Shown: positions 53,462 to 63,295, counted from the first letter of the stretch. The stretch: DNA of 64,000 nt from CAYNST01 sp964434105 (GCA_964434105.1 CAYSTJ010000003.1:62001-126000); one strand, 5' to 3'. Made by a program: numbers and translations. The notes: generated by a model from the letters alone, not told the origin.

Positions 53462-55555
53462 ATGAAGTCATATCTCAGCAGCGTCGCAATTGCACTGGCT
53501 TTGGTAACCACACTACCTGCTCACGCAGTCACTGAAGCCCTAAAGCCCACCAGTACGCAGTCCATTACCACCATTGACATAATCGACAAGCTGTCAAAGC
53601 GTCATTACCGCAATCTGGTGCTGGATGACGCCCTCTCGGAAGCTTTCCTCAATGGTTATCTCGACAGTCTGGACCCCGGCCGACTTTACCTGCTGCAGTC
53701 GGATGTACAGAAATTCGAAGCGGACAAAAAGAAACATGACGACTATCTGAAAAAGGGCAATCTCCAGCCTGGCTTCGATATCTACCATACCTACCGCCAG
53801 CGGGTCTCCACGCGGCTGGAGTGGATCCTCGCCCGCCTGGAGGACCCGGAACTAAAGTTCGATTTCACCGTTAAGGAAGCCGTCGAGCGCGACCGCAAAA
53901 ACGCACCCTGGCCTAAAGACCAGAAGGAAGCCGACGCCCTGTGGCAGAAGCACCTCAAACTGAACGTACTCAATCTTAAGCTGGCCGGCAAGACCGTTGA
54001 AGAGGCCCGCGAGACCGTCACGCGACGCTACCGCAATCAGCTCAATCGTATCCGTCAGCAGAACAGCCAGGATGTGTTTGAGGCGCTGATCAATTCCTTT
54101 ACAACACTTTACGACCCACACACCAATTATTTTTCGCCGCGGACCTCCCAGAACTTCAATATCAACATGTCCCTGCAGCTGGAAGGTATCGGCGCCGTAT
54201 TGCAGTCGGAAGACGAGCACACCAAGGTTGTGCGTCTGGTGGCTGGAGGGCCCGCCGACAAGCAGGGCCAACTCAAACCGGCCGACCGTATAATCAGTGT
54301 CGGGCAGGGTACTGACGGCGAACTGGTGGACGTGGTGGGCTGGCGTCTGGACGAAGTCGTTGATCTGATACGCGGCAAGAAAGGCACCACCGTGAAACTG
54401 GAAGTCCTGTCGGGCGATACCGACGCCAAAACCGTGGCTATTCAGCGTGGCACCGTCAAGCTCGAAGATCAGGCGGCCCAGAAAGCCGTGCTGGAGGTCA
54501 GCGACGGCGAGCGTATGCGCAAGGTGGGCGTCATCGATATTCCGGCGTTTTATCATGATTTCGAAGCCTATCGCCGCGGTGATAAGGATTACCGAAGCAC
54601 AAGCCGGGACGTTGCCGAACTGCTGCAGGAGCTGGAAAAGGAAAACATCGAAGGTCTCATTCTGGACCTGCGCGACAATGGCGGCGGATCTCTGCAGGAA
54701 GCCACCATGCTGACCGACCTGTTTATTGATCAGGGCCCCGTGGTGCAGATACGTGAAGCAAACGGGCGGGTTAGCCAGCACAACCGATCACGCGCCAAGG
54801 CGCGGTACCGCGGACCGTTGATCGTGATGGTAAACCGGCTCAGTGCTTCGGCGTCCGAGATCTTTGCCGGTGCCATTCAGGATTATAACCGGGGCATCAT
54901 TGTCGGCTCACAGTCGTTTGGCAAAGGGACTGTGCAGTTGCTGAACGAACTGCCGGAAGGTGCCCTGAAACTGACCGAATCGAAATTTTATCGGGTATCC
55001 GGCGAAAGCACCCAACACCGGGGCATCGTGCCCGATATCAATATGCCGTTCTTTATCAATCACGATGAAGTCGGCGAGTCGGCGTATGATAATGCCCTGC
55101 CCTGGGACAAAATAAGCCCGGCCAAGCATGGCACTTATTTTGACTTCTCTGCCCTGTTGCCAAAACTCGACAAGCGGCATTCCGAGCGCGCTATAAAAGA
55201 TCCCGAGTACGTCAGGATTCTCGACCAGATTGCCCTGAACGAGAAAAACCGCAAGCGTACGACGATTTCCCTGAATGAGGAAGAGCGATTGGCAGAAAAG
55301 GAGGCTCAGGAAATCGCCGAGATGGAAATCGAGAACAAACTTCGGCGCGCCACGGGTCTTGAACCTTTTAAAACGCTGAAAGACTACCGGGAATTTGACA
55401 CCGCGGATCAGGAAAAGGCCGAAGCGGAAGCGGCGAAAGCCCAGCCCACTATTGACCTGAAAGGGGATGCATTGTTAACCGAAACCGGTTATATGATGCT
55501 GGATATGGTAGACATGATGGAAAAATCCGAACAACAGCGGGTAGCCAATTTTTAA
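53462..55555 (+). CDS. prc: Tail-specific periplasmic protease Prc (Tsp)
   Basis: From ATG 53462 the protein has 697 residues (TTG 53459 is also open). It has a signal peptide ending in AHA. A helical N-terminal domain follows, then a PDZ domain (about 240-330), the S41 catalytic domain with Ser465 in SASASEIFAG and the lysine in SQSFGKGTVQLL, and the DUF3340 C-terminal region with a Glu/Lys-rich helix. Prc degrades periplasmic proteins from their C-termini and trims peptidoglycan enzymes. A strong terminator follows the gene, so it is monocistronic. Confidence 0.96.
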   Translation: MKSYLSSVAIALALVTTLPAHAVTEALKPTSTQSITTIDIIDKLSKRHYRNLVLDDALSEAFLNGYLDSLDPGRLYLLQSDVQKFEADKKKHDDYLKKGNLQPGFDIYHTYRQRVSTRLEWILARLEDPELKFDFTVKEAVERDRKNAPWPKDQKEADALWQKHLKLNVLNLKLAGKTVEEARETVTRRYRNQLNRIRQQNSQDVFEALINSFTTLYDPHTNYFSPRTSQNFNINMSLQLEGIGAVLQSEDEHTKVVRLVAGGPADKQGQLKPADRIISVGQGTDGELVDVVGWRLDEVVDLIRGKKGTTVKLEVLSGDTDAKTVAIQRGTVKLEDQAAQKAVLEVSDGERMRKVGVIDIPAFYHDFEAYRRGDKDYRSTSRDVAELLQELEKENIEGLILDLRDNGGGSLQEATMLTDLFIDQGPVVQIREANGRVSQHNRSRAKARYRGPLIVMVNRLSASASEIFAGAIQDYNRGIIVGSQSFGKGTVQLLNELPEGALKLTESKFYRVSGESTQHRGIVPDINMPFFINHDEVGESAYDNALPWDKISPAKHGTYFDFSALLPKLDKRHSERAIKDPEYVRILDQIALNEKNRKRTTISLNEEERLAEKEAQEIAEMEIENKLRRATGLEPFKTLKDYREFDTADQEKAEAEAAKAQPTIDLKGDALLTETGYMMLDMVDMMEKSEQQRVANF

Positions 55556-55623
55556 TGTATTATGGATGCACGCCGTAGCGCACGCGCAACACTTGAAGCA
55601 CGCTCCGTGCGCGTCCCAGGAAC

Positions 55624-55645
55624 AAGCCCCGACAGGGGCTTTATT
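55624..55645 (+). terminator. Intrinsic terminator of prc
   Basis: AAGCCCC (55624-55630) pairs with GGGGCTT (55635-55641) around a GACA loop and is followed by TTATT. It lies 69 bases after the prc stop. Confidence 0.85.
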
Positions 55646-55694
55646 CGTTCTGGTCACCCGTCATCTCCCTTAAGGATTTTCACACTGGCCCACC

Positions 55695-56519
55695 ATGAAA
55701 TGTGTATCTTTTAACGTCAACAGTATTCGTATGCGCCTGCACCAGCTCGAGGCAGTCGTTGCAAAGTATCAACCGGATTTTATTGGCCTGCAGGAAACCA
55801 AGGTAACTGATGCCGAGTTCCCATTGGATGCCATTAACGCGCTCGGATATCATGTCGAGTTCACCGGCCAGAAAACCCATTACGGCGTCGCCTTATTGTC
55901 ACGCTTCCCATTCCGCCACTGCATCAAGGGCTTTGTCGATGATACTGAAGAATCCCAGAAGCGATTTATCGGTGGGCAGTTTGAACTGGACGATGGGTCC
56001 CGAGTGGCCATTCTCAACGGGTATTTTCCCCAGGGCGAAAGTCGCCACCACCCGGTCAAGTTTCCCAATAAGCAAAAATATTATGCCGACCTGCTTTTGC
56101 ACCTGAAGTCACTCCATAGCGAACATGATCCGCTGATTCTGATGGGCGACATGAATGTGTCTCATACTGATCAGGATATCGGTATCGGCGAGGACAATCG
56201 AAAACGGTGGCTACAGACGGGAAAGTGCAGTTTTCTGCCGGAAGAACGGGAATGGCTTAATCAGCTGCTGCAGTGGGGGCTGGTGGATACCTACCGTCAG
56301 GTTCATGGCGATGCAGGTACGCAGTACAGCTGGTTTGACTATCGCAGTAAAGGTTTTGAACGGGATCCGAAACGTGGCCTGAGAATTGATTTGATTCTGG
56401 CCAGCGCCGGACTGGCACAGGCCTGCGACGGTGCGGGGATCGACTATGACATTCGAGCCATGGAAAAGCCATCCGATCACTGTCCTGTCTGGGCATCTTT
56501 CACAACGGCTGCGAAATAA
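55695..56519 (+). CDS. xthA: Exodeoxyribonuclease III
   Basis: The 274-residue protein is of typical length. It has the endonuclease/exonuclease/phosphatase fold with VSFNVNSIRMR, LQETKV (metal-binding Glu), the catalytic His region NGYFPQGESRHHPVKF, GDMNVSHTDQDIG, WFDYRSKGF and SDHCPVW (catalytic His). It acts at abasic sites and 3' ends in DNA repair. It is likely transcribed from its own promoter after the prc terminator. Confidence 0.96.
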   Translation: MKCVSFNVNSIRMRLHQLEAVVAKYQPDFIGLQETKVTDAEFPLDAINALGYHVEFTGQKTHYGVALLSRFPFRHCIKGFVDDTEESQKRFIGGQFELDDGSRVAILNGYFPQGESRHHPVKFPNKQKYYADLLLHLKSLHSEHDPLILMGDMNVSHTDQDIGIGEDNRKRWLQTGKCSFLPEEREWLNQLLQWGLVDTYRQVHGDAGTQYSWFDYRSKGFERDPKRGLRIDLILASAGLAQACDGAGIDYDIRAMEKPSDHCPVWASFTTAAK

Positions 56520-56591
56520 ACTCCGGCGCTACAACGACGGGCGCCAGTCTGCGCCCTTCCTCACGGGAACTCCGGTCTCAACAAGGCACTG

Positions 56592-58682
56592 TCAAGCGTC
56601 AAGCCAGTAGCGCAGGTCCCTGGTGTCATTCACGAGTTTTTCAATTTCAATAAAATGGTCGGCGCCGGCTTCCAGCATTTCGCGCTGCGCTGCGGCCGGG
56701 CCCATTCCTACAATCGGATTAATCCGTTCTACGCCTTTTTCCAGTTCGGACACCCTGATCGCACTTATGCAGCCCAGATCCTCTATTCCCGTGTATTCGA
56801 TAATGTACCGATCATAGGTTTTTTCGTCGAGGTACCGGGGTAACTGTTTTATATCGCCCAGCCGGGTAATACGCGTTGTCTGTGACTCACTGATGGCGGA
56901 CGCATTGAATGCTTTGCCAATCGCTATCCATAAAATGGAAACGGTTCCCTGCGGCCTGGCAGACTGTACCGGCTCCAGATCGGATACATAACGCATGGCA
57001 ATCTGCAGTTCGAAAATGCCGGCGGGTTTGTCGACAAAATGAACCAGCGGCGATTCGTGTACCATTCGGTCGGAAAAGTACTTGCGCGCCTTGGGCGACG
57101 TTATCACGAAATGATGCGTGTACTTGAGTTCGTTATGATCGAGCAGCTCGTTACAGAACTGCGATGCCGCCTCATCTACAGGCGTCGCGCAGTAGATAAC
57201 GCGCTCAATCAGCTTTCCGGTATTCAGGGAGGCTACCAGCAGTTTCACAGCTTTTTTGAAATCCGTGCAGGTTTCCACGTCAAAGCCGAGGATGCCAAGC
57301 TCCAGGCGCCGACTGTCCACCCATCGTGCGTAGGGGTGCACCAGTAGCACGCTGCGGCCTTTGAACGGTGGATTGGAGAAATCGACCTCCGGACTCCCCT
57401 TCGCCACTTCCATTTGCAGCCTGAGCCGCAACCAGCGGCCCTCCTGGATTTCCGGGCTGCCAATTTCCAGATCGCCCCCCATGCTCTCGGCCAACCCTTT
57501 CGCGACAACCAGATCAAGTCCCGGCTGAACAGGTAATTCGCTCTGCTCACCAAAAAAACCCCGTTTCACCAACGGAAGCTGTCTGATCAGACTTATCTGC
57601 AATTCGCCATGATTGCCGAACTCACGCAAATAATCGGTCTCAACGAAGACCAGTCCTTCCGAAGACTGCGCCAGAACACTCCTGATCATGGCGTCGACAA
57701 TCTGTCCCAGGCGACTGACTTCACCGACCAGATGCGCCGGCAGGGCTGGCGAAAAAGCCGTTTCCAGTTCGATACCCTTACGTTCTGCCGCCTCCATCTG
57801 CTCGCCCGTCAGGAACCGAAGATAATGATAGGCATTAAAGGCGGTTGGAGCGAGGTCCAGCTCCTTATGCAGTACCCGCCGAAAATCGCGCACATAATCC
57901 CTTATTTCCGCCAGTTCATCTGCACGTGAGGCTGGCGGTGCATTCGGGCTCAAAGCCTCTGTCAGTTTTTGTAATCGCTCATCAAGCAGCGCTATAAACT
58001 CCTGATTAAGCGCAACACTGGCCCGGGTATCCCGCTTCTCCTCCTCCAGCGTATGGGCTCGGTGCGACAGGCTGTATGCCGCCTCCAATTGTTCCCAATA
58101 GCTTTTGGATATCAGCTCGCAATGGTGGTTGAGGGTCCAGTAAAACATCACCAGTATCAACCCGTAAAACACCCCGGTCAGTTCCCCAATGAAAAAGGTG
58201 CAGGCCGCGGCGGGGACGATTCCGATGAACTGGTAAATCGACAGAAACTTTTGAAATGGCGCGAACGCATTGGCCGTAATGGAAAAAAATACCACCGTAT
58301 AGAGCCACAATAGCGGCGACATGCCCGATAAATCGAGTGTCAGGGTAAAACTGCCGAGGATCAGCGCCCACCAGCATGCACCCACCAGCGTCACGAAAAA
58401 ATACCGATTGCGCCACGCTGCCGGCGCACGCGGGTAGATCGTATCGAATCGGAATAGCAGGTATCCGCGGAACAGCGCTGTCAGCATCAGTCCGCTGGTG
58501 AGCACCATCGTGAGGTGCGGGTGCGCCTGATAGAATTCGGGTTCAAATGCCAGGCACAGAATATAGATCAGTATATTTGAAATAATGCCGCGCCGGCTGT
58601 ATTTCACCATCCGCGCGTCCGTCTGACGAATGATCTGCCGGTTTTTTTGAACTTTCAACTGCGGTTCAAACAGAGTTAACAT
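56592..58682 (-). CDS. Membrane protein resembling a hybrid histidine kinase without catalytic residues
   Basis: From ATG 58682 the protein has 696 residues. Six hydrophobic helices lie in the first 200 residues. A helical stretch then aligns with a DHp domain, but the phospho-acceptor block reads EFIALLDERLQK, where EFLxxMSHELRT is usual, so the His is replaced. The HATPase region keeps ...GLAESMGGDLEIGS, but its N-box reads GQIVDAMIRSVLA and lacks the Asn. Two receiver-like domains follow (about 440-570 and 585-696): the first keeps a conserved FVDKP lysine site, but neither shows a clear phospho-acceptor Asp. It is likely a scaffold or ligand-sensing pseudokinase. It lies downstream of etfA on the same strand. 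Confidence 0.7.
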   Translation of the reverse strand: MLTLFEPQLKVQKNRQIIRQTDARMVKYSRRGIISNILIYILCLAFEPEFYQAHPHLTMVLTSGLMLTALFRGYLLFRFDTIYPRAPAAWRNRYFFVTLVGACWWALILGSFTLTLDLSGMSPLLWLYTVVFFSITANAFAPFQKFLSIYQFIGIVPAAACTFFIGELTGVFYGLILVMFYWTLNHHCELISKSYWEQLEAAYSLSHRAHTLEEEKRDTRASVALNQEFIALLDERLQKLTEALSPNAPPASRADELAEIRDYVRDFRRVLHKELDLAPTAFNAYHYLRFLTGEQMEAAERKGIELETAFSPALPAHLVGEVSRLGQIVDAMIRSVLAQSSEGLVFVETDYLREFGNHGELQISLIRQLPLVKRGFFGEQSELPVQPGLDLVVAKGLAESMGGDLEIGSPEIQEGRWLRLRLQMEVAKGSPEVDFSNPPFKGRSVLLVHPYARWVDSRRLELGILGFDVETCTDFKKAVKLLVASLNTGKLIERVIYCATPVDEAASQFCNELLDHNELKYTHHFVITSPKARKYFSDRMVHESPLVHFVDKPAGIFELQIAMRYVSDLEPVQSARPQGTVSILWIAIGKAFNASAISESQTTRITRLGDIKQLPRYLDEKTYDRYIIEYTGIEDLGCISAIRVSELEKGVERINPIVGMGPAAAQREMLEAGADHFIEIEKLVNDTRDLRYWLDA

Positions 58683-58722
58683 TCGTTCGCCTTCGGGAAT
58701 AGCCTGTCGGGTGTTTCGCTCT

Positions 58723-58749
58723 GCGGCGCCGGCGCTGAGCCGGCGCCGC
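58723..58749. terminator. Very stable hairpin between etfA and the pseudokinase gene
   Basis: GCGGCGCCGGC (58723-58733) pairs perfectly with GCCGGCGCCGC (58739-58749) around a five-base loop. There is no T-run, so it is more likely an attenuator or a 3' end stabiliser than a simple intrinsic terminator. An ATG at 58751 lies directly beside it and is a poor start candidate for that reason. Confidence 0.5.
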
Positions 58750-58769
58750 ATAAAGCGGCGGCTCGCGGG

Positions 58770-59699
58770 TTAAAGTTTACTGGTCAGCTCTGGAACCGCC
58801 TCAAAAAGGTCTGCCGTCAGGCTGTAATCAGCGACCTGGAAGATGGGAGAATCCGCATCCTTGTTAATGGCAACCACCACTTTCGACCCCTGCATGCCGG
58901 CCAGATGCTGAATGGCTCCCGAAATGCCGACGGCGATATACAGATCCGGCGCAACAATTTTTCCCGTTTGCCCGACCTGCAGGTCATTCGGAACGTACCC
59001 CGCGTCAACCGCCGCCCGGGATGCCCCTACAGCGCCGCCCAGCTTGTCAGCCAGCGCGTAGAGCATGTCGAAATTCTCTGCGCTGCCCAGTGCGCGTCCG
59101 CCGGACACGACGACTCTGGCTGAAGTCAGGTCCGGCCGGTCTGAGTTCGCCAGCTCTTCCCGCTTGAACTGGCTCAGGCCCAGCGCCGGTTGAGGTTCGA
59201 TGGTACGAATACCGACAGGGCTTTCACCCTGCGGCGCTTCGTCAAAGGCGGTTGCCCGAATGGTCAACAGTTTGATGGAATCCGTACTTTGTACCGTGGC
59301 GATTACATTGCCGGCATAAATGGGACGCTTGAACGTGTCTGCTGATTCGATCGCGATCACATCGCTAACGGGCTGCATATCCAGTAATGCGCCCAGTCGC
59401 GGCAGCAAATTTTTTCCGAAAGTTGTTGCCGGCGCCAGCACTGCCGTGTAATTTCCCGCAATGCTGGCAGCAGCAGCGGCTAACTCTTCGGCAAGCAGGT
59501 GTTGATAATGTCCGGCCTGTACGGTGATCACTTCGGTCACCCCGGCAATGGCAGCGGCCTGCGCCGCAGCAGCGTCACATTGCCATCCAATAACCAGCAG
59601 GTGAATATCCTCGTTAAAGCGACCTGCGGCTGACACGGTATTGCGGGTCGCAGGTTTTAACGCCTTGTTATCGTGTTCTGCAATGACCAGTACGCTCAT
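58770..59699 (-). CDS. etfA: Electron transfer flavoprotein alpha subunit
   Basis: The 309-residue protein has the alpha-subunit domain I at the start (VLVIAEHDNKALKPATRNTV) and the conserved FAD-binding C-terminal domain with VVSGGRALGS, GASRAAVDAGYV, VGQTGKIVAPDLYIAVGISGAIQHLAGM and INKDADSPIF. It carries FAD and accepts electrons from acyl-CoA and other dehydrogenases. Its start overlaps the etfB stop (ATGA). The partner ETF:quinone oxidoreductase is divergent upstream. Confidence 0.96.
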   Translation of the reverse strand: MSVLVIAEHDNKALKPATRNTVSAAGRFNEDIHLLVIGWQCDAAAAQAAAIAGVTEVITVQAGHYQHLLAEELAAAAASIAGNYTAVLAPATTFGKNLLPRLGALLDMQPVSDVIAIESADTFKRPIYAGNVIATVQSTDSIKLLTIRATAFDEAPQGESPVGIRTIEPQPALGLSQFKREELANSDRPDLTSARVVVSGGRALGSAENFDMLYALADKLGGAVGASRAAVDAGYVPNDLQVGQTGKIVAPDLYIAVGISGAIQHLAGMQGSKVVVAINKDADSPIFQVADYSLTADLFEAVPELTSKL

Positions 59700-60448
59700 G
59701 AAATCACCTTTGCTTCGTTTTTGAGTTTATCAAGCAATTCATCGACTGAACCTACTTTGATGCCGGCTTTGCGCGGCGCTGGCGTTTCCACCTGCAACAG
59801 CGTCGTTCGATTGCGGTCGGCTACGCCCAGTGCATCGGCTGCAACGATATCCGGGGGCTTCTTCTTGGCCTTCATGATATTGGGAAGACTGGCATAGCGT
59901 GGTTCGTTCAGGCGCAGATCCGTGGTTACCACCGCGGGCAGCTTTAAAGAAAGGACTTCCAGACCGCCGTCAATTTCCCGGGTTACTTCGAGGCTGCCGT
60001 CTGCTATGGTCATTTTTGACGCGAATGTGCCCTGCCCCCAGCCCAAAAGCCCTGCCAGCATTTGCCCGGTCTGATTATTGTCACCATCAATCGATTGTTT
60101 GCCCATAAGAACAAGGTCCGGTTTTTCCTTTTCAACGATCGCTTTAAGCAACTTCGCCACCAGCAATGGTTGTGGCGGCGTGTCCGTTTCCACCAGAATC
60201 GCCCGGTCAGCGCCCAGCGCCATGGCGGCCCGCAGCTGTTCCTGCGCCTTGCCGCCGCCAATCGTAACCGTCACTATCTCTGACGCCAGGCCGCTTTCTT
60301 TCAGGCGGATCGCCTCTTCAACCGCAATCTCACAAAATGGATTAATTGACATCTTGGCATTGGCCACATCGACATCCCGGCCATCCGCCGCTGGCCTGAC
60401 CTTAACGTTGTAGTCGACTACCCGTTTTATTGGAACAAGAATCTTCAT
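59696..60448 (-). CDS. etfB: Electron transfer flavoprotein beta subunit
   Basis: The 250-residue protein starts MKILVPIKRVVDYNVKVR and contains the AMP-binding signature region (LVLMGKQSIDGDNNQTGQMLAGLLGWGQ). Length and motifs match the beta subunit. It pairs with EtfA to form the heterodimer. It is first in the two-gene operon. Confidence 0.96.
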   Translation of the reverse strand: MKILVPIKRVVDYNVKVRPAADGRDVDVANAKMSINPFCEIAVEEAIRLKESGLASEIVTVTIGGGKAQEQLRAAMALGADRAILVETDTPPQPLLVAKLLKAIVEKEKPDLVLMGKQSIDGDNNQTGQMLAGLLGWGQGTFASKMTIADGSLEVTREIDGGLEVLSLKLPAVVTTDLRLNEPRYASLPNIMKAKKKPPDIVAADALGVADRNRTTLLQVETPAPRKAGIKVGSVDELLDKLKNEAKVIS

Positions 60449-60515
60449 AGCAGAACCGTACTCCCCAGTCTGACGCCCGACACGGTATTCGGGCAGGTAT
60501 TATTCGTGTTACGTT

Positions 60516-60640
60516 GTCGCTATTCAGCTCATGCCCGGAATTCACGTCGCGCTCGGACTATATCTATATCTGGACGTAAACTGAACCGTTACGACTTACG
60601 CTGCGACATAAGCTGAACAGTGACGACTTGAACTGAATGG
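60516..60640. repeat. CTATTCAG-core repeats in inverted orientation, copy 3
   Basis: One plus-strand core CTATTCAG is at 60520-60527. Minus-strand versions are CTGAACCG (60581), CTGAACAG (60613) and CTGAATGG (60633), each followed by a TTAC or TGAC. The array is in the divergent region between etfB and ETF-QO and so has both orientations, like paired element ends. Confidence 0.65.
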
Positions 60641-60675
60641 TTACTTATACTAATACTTTCGGCAAGGATAAGTGC

Positions 60676-62337
60676 ATGATGAGTGACGATAGTAAAGCAG
60701 AACGGGAATCCATGCCATATGATGTGGTCATCGTGGGTGCCGGGCCTGCTGGCCTTAGTGCCGCCTGCAGACTGAAGCAGCTAAACGGCGAGTTGACTGT
60801 CTGTGTCCTGGAAAAGGGATCGGAAGTCGGCGCACACATACTGTCGGGTGCGGTACTGGAGCCAAGAGCGCTGGATGAGCTCTTTCCCGACTGGCAATCG
60901 CTCGGCGCGCCGGTAACCACGGCTGTAAAGCGCGATGAAGTGCACTGGCTAAGCTCGGCGACCAGAGGTCGCAGGCTGTCGTCCGCGCTGGTGCCCCGGA
61001 CCATGCACAACCGGGGAAACTATATCATCAGCCTTGGCAGGTTTTGTCAGTGGCTGGCCGAACAGGCAGAGCAACTGGGTGTCGATATTTTCCCCGGTAT
61101 TCCGGCAGCCGACCTGGTGTATACCGCCGACGGTGCAGTGCAGGGTGTGATTACCCGGGATATGGGCGTAGATGCCAGTGGCAATCGCAAAGCGGGATTC
61201 GCGGCCGGTATGGCGTTGCATGGCAAGTACACCATTTTCAGCGAGGGATGTCGCGGTCATTTGGGCAAAGCCCTGATCCGGCAATTTGCATTGGACAGGC
61301 AACGCAACCCCCAGCACTATGGCCTCGGCATAAAGGAGGTATGGAAAATACCACCCGACCGGTTCGAACCGGGTCTGGTGTTGCATACGGCGGGCTGGCC
61401 ACTCAACCTGTCGAATTCTACCGGCGGCGGATTCCTTTATCAGCTTGATGATCAGCGCGTATCCGTTGGCCTGATTACGGATTTGTCCTATTCGAATCCG
61501 CATCTCAACCCTTATCAGGAATTCCAGCGATTCAAACATCATCCGTTGATCAAGCAATATCTCCAGGGCAGCGAACGGTTAAGCTATGGCGCCCGGGCCG
61601 TTGTGAAAGGCGGATTGCAGTCGCAGCCCCGCCTGCACTTTCCCGGCGGCGCACTGGCGGGCGATAATGCGGGCACCCTGAACTACGCAAAGATAAAGGG
61701 CATCCATACCGCCATGAAATCCGGCATGGTCACGGCCGAGGTCATCCACGCAGCCATTGCGGCGGGGCGCGCCCAGGACGACCTGTCGGAACTGGCCGAC
61801 GCCTATGGTCGCAGCTGGGCCTGGGAGGAGCTGCATCAGCAACGGAACTTCGGTCCGGCACAGCACAAGTGGGGTACCTTTTGGGGCGGCGTCTACAGCT
61901 ATGTCGACATCAACCTGTTCAGGGGTCGACTGCCTGTGACGCTGAACGATCAGCAGCCGGACCACGCGCGCCTGCAGCCTGCCCGGTCCAGCACGGTTAT
62001 CGACTACCCCAGGCCCGATGGTATTATCAGTTTTGATATCGCCTCGTCGGTGTATTTATCCAACACCAATCACGAGGAGGACCAGCCGTGCCACTTGCAG
62101 CTTGCGGATGATTCGATTCCGGTCGCGCATAACCTGCCAGAATTCGACGAACCCGCACAACGTTATTGTCCGGCAGGGGTTTATGAAATCGTTCGGGACA
62201 GCCAGGGCGAGGCGAGCTTTCAAATCAACGCCAGCAATTGCGTGCATTGCAAAACCTGCGACATCAAGGACCCAGCCCAGAATATCAACTGGGTGGTACC
62301 GGAGGGCGGCGGTGGCCCCAATTATCCCGCAATGTAA
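60676..62337 (+). CDS. Electron transfer flavoprotein:ubiquinone oxidoreductase
   Basis: I chose ATG 60676 because AAGGA lies seven bases upstream. The 553-residue protein has an N-terminal FAD-binding motif VVIVGAGPAGLSAACRL, a quinone/FAD middle, and a C-terminal 4Fe-4S site (CPAGVYE and NCVHCKTCDIKDP). It oxidises ETF and reduces ubiquinone at the membrane. It is divergent from etfBA, which encodes its electron donor. The sequence NPAQ-type tail (INWVVPEGGGGPNYPAM) is typical. Confidence 0.96.
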   Translation: MMSDDSKAERESMPYDVVIVGAGPAGLSAACRLKQLNGELTVCVLEKGSEVGAHILSGAVLEPRALDELFPDWQSLGAPVTTAVKRDEVHWLSSATRGRRLSSALVPRTMHNRGNYIISLGRFCQWLAEQAEQLGVDIFPGIPAADLVYTADGAVQGVITRDMGVDASGNRKAGFAAGMALHGKYTIFSEGCRGHLGKALIRQFALDRQRNPQHYGLGIKEVWKIPPDRFEPGLVLHTAGWPLNLSNSTGGGFLYQLDDQRVSVGLITDLSYSNPHLNPYQEFQRFKHHPLIKQYLQGSERLSYGARAVVKGGLQSQPRLHFPGGALAGDNAGTLNYAKIKGIHTAMKSGMVTAEVIHAAIAAGRAQDDLSELADAYGRSWAWEELHQQRNFGPAQHKWGTFWGGVYSYVDINLFRGRLPVTLNDQQPDHARLQPARSSTVIDYPRPDGIISFDIASSVYLSNTNHEEDQPCHLQLADDSIPVAHNLPEFDEPAQRYCPAGVYEIVRDSQGEASFQINASNCVHCKTCDIKDPAQNINWVVPEGGGGPNYPAM

Positions 62338-62396
62338 TTCAGCAGGGTAACAGGAAGCCGGCGGCCATCCCTGCGTCGATAAATCGATCGCCAATC

Positions 62397-62512
62397 CCAG
62401 GGCTGTTGATGTTTCGCGATAACTCATTGAAACAAAAAGTCTTTCAGGGTTTTGACCAAAACCGTGAATTTCTTTTAAATCAATTGATTGGATTCAAACG
62501 TCAACAGACCCT
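62397..62512. mobile_element. 116-bp MITE-like element overlapping a lipoprotein stop codon
   Basis: It begins CCAGGGCTGTTGATGTTT and ends CAACAGACCCT, imperfect inverted repeats of the family. Its interior matches 23747-23862 along the whole length. The last bases supply the CTA that is the TAG stop of the minus-strand lipoprotein gene. Confidence 0.7.
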
Positions 62513-63137
62513 AATGAATCAGCTGATCAAGCATCAGCGTGATTGCCTCGTCAGCCAACGGGTTGCCCAGCGCCAGGTCCGACATGTACCAGGGGCGTCT
62601 GGCCGAGATACTGACAGTATCCAGCAACCGTCCCGTGTTGGACTCATAGACCTGCAGCGACATCCGCAGTTTTTTATGCCGGATGTCCGTATCGGCGGCG
62701 CTGTCCACCCTGACAGCGGGTACATCCGGAAACGCCGATGGTGCATCCACCTGATGAACCCGCAACTTCAATATAAAGTCGGCGCCCGCCGCCACAGCCA
62801 GATCCGCCAGATCCGCGGACGCATCGTCCACTGTGCCCGGAATGACCCGCTGGAACCGTTGCCCCGCCTGATCCGCCAATCGCTCTGCCAGGTAAAGGCG
62901 GGTGCGGGGCCATGATGATCGGCCCCCTGTGTCGGCCTGGGGCCAGGCCAGAAATACACCGGCCTGCCGCGACATACGCCATTCGCCCTGACGATTCACT
63001 TTAAACGTATTACCCAGGATCGATGAATCCGCGACAGGTGATCCCACCGGTCTGGAGGGCGAGAACCCGCATCCTGCCAGTCCCACCGACGTCAAAAGAA
63101 TCGCACCGCAATACAGGTAGACGAATCTGGCTTTCAT
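62511..63137 (-). CDS. DUF4823-like lipoprotein
   Basis: From ATG 63137 the protein has 208 residues with a lipobox LAGC (Cys23). The remaining sequence is a compact alpha/beta domain: RTRLYLAERLADQAGQRFQ, ADFILKLRVHQVDAPSAFP and KLRMSLQVYESNTGRLLDTVSI. The pattern is that of DUF4823 lipoproteins, whose function is not known. The upstream in-frame codons to 63203 are not family-like. Its stop codon coincides with the end of a MITE. Confidence 0.75.
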   Translation of the reverse strand: MKARFVYLYCGAILLTSVGLAGCGFSPSRPVGSPVADSSILGNTFKVNRQGEWRMSRQAGVFLAWPQADTGGRSSWPRTRLYLAERLADQAGQRFQRVIPGTVDDASADLADLAVAAGADFILKLRVHQVDAPSAFPDVPAVRVDSAADTDIRHKKLRMSLQVYESNTGRLLDTVSISARRPWYMSDLALGNPLADEAITLMLDQLIH

Positions 63138-63295
63138 AGTCGCATCCGTTGGGTTGATATACAGGTTTTCGGGTTTGCGCCACGCGCCTGATGTGGCGAT
63201 CACCGATGTTTGCTATATTGGCCGCACGTCCCTACAGTCTAAGCCTTATTTCGCCAAACTGCCGCAGGCCCGACCGCCGAATCGGAGAATATTCC

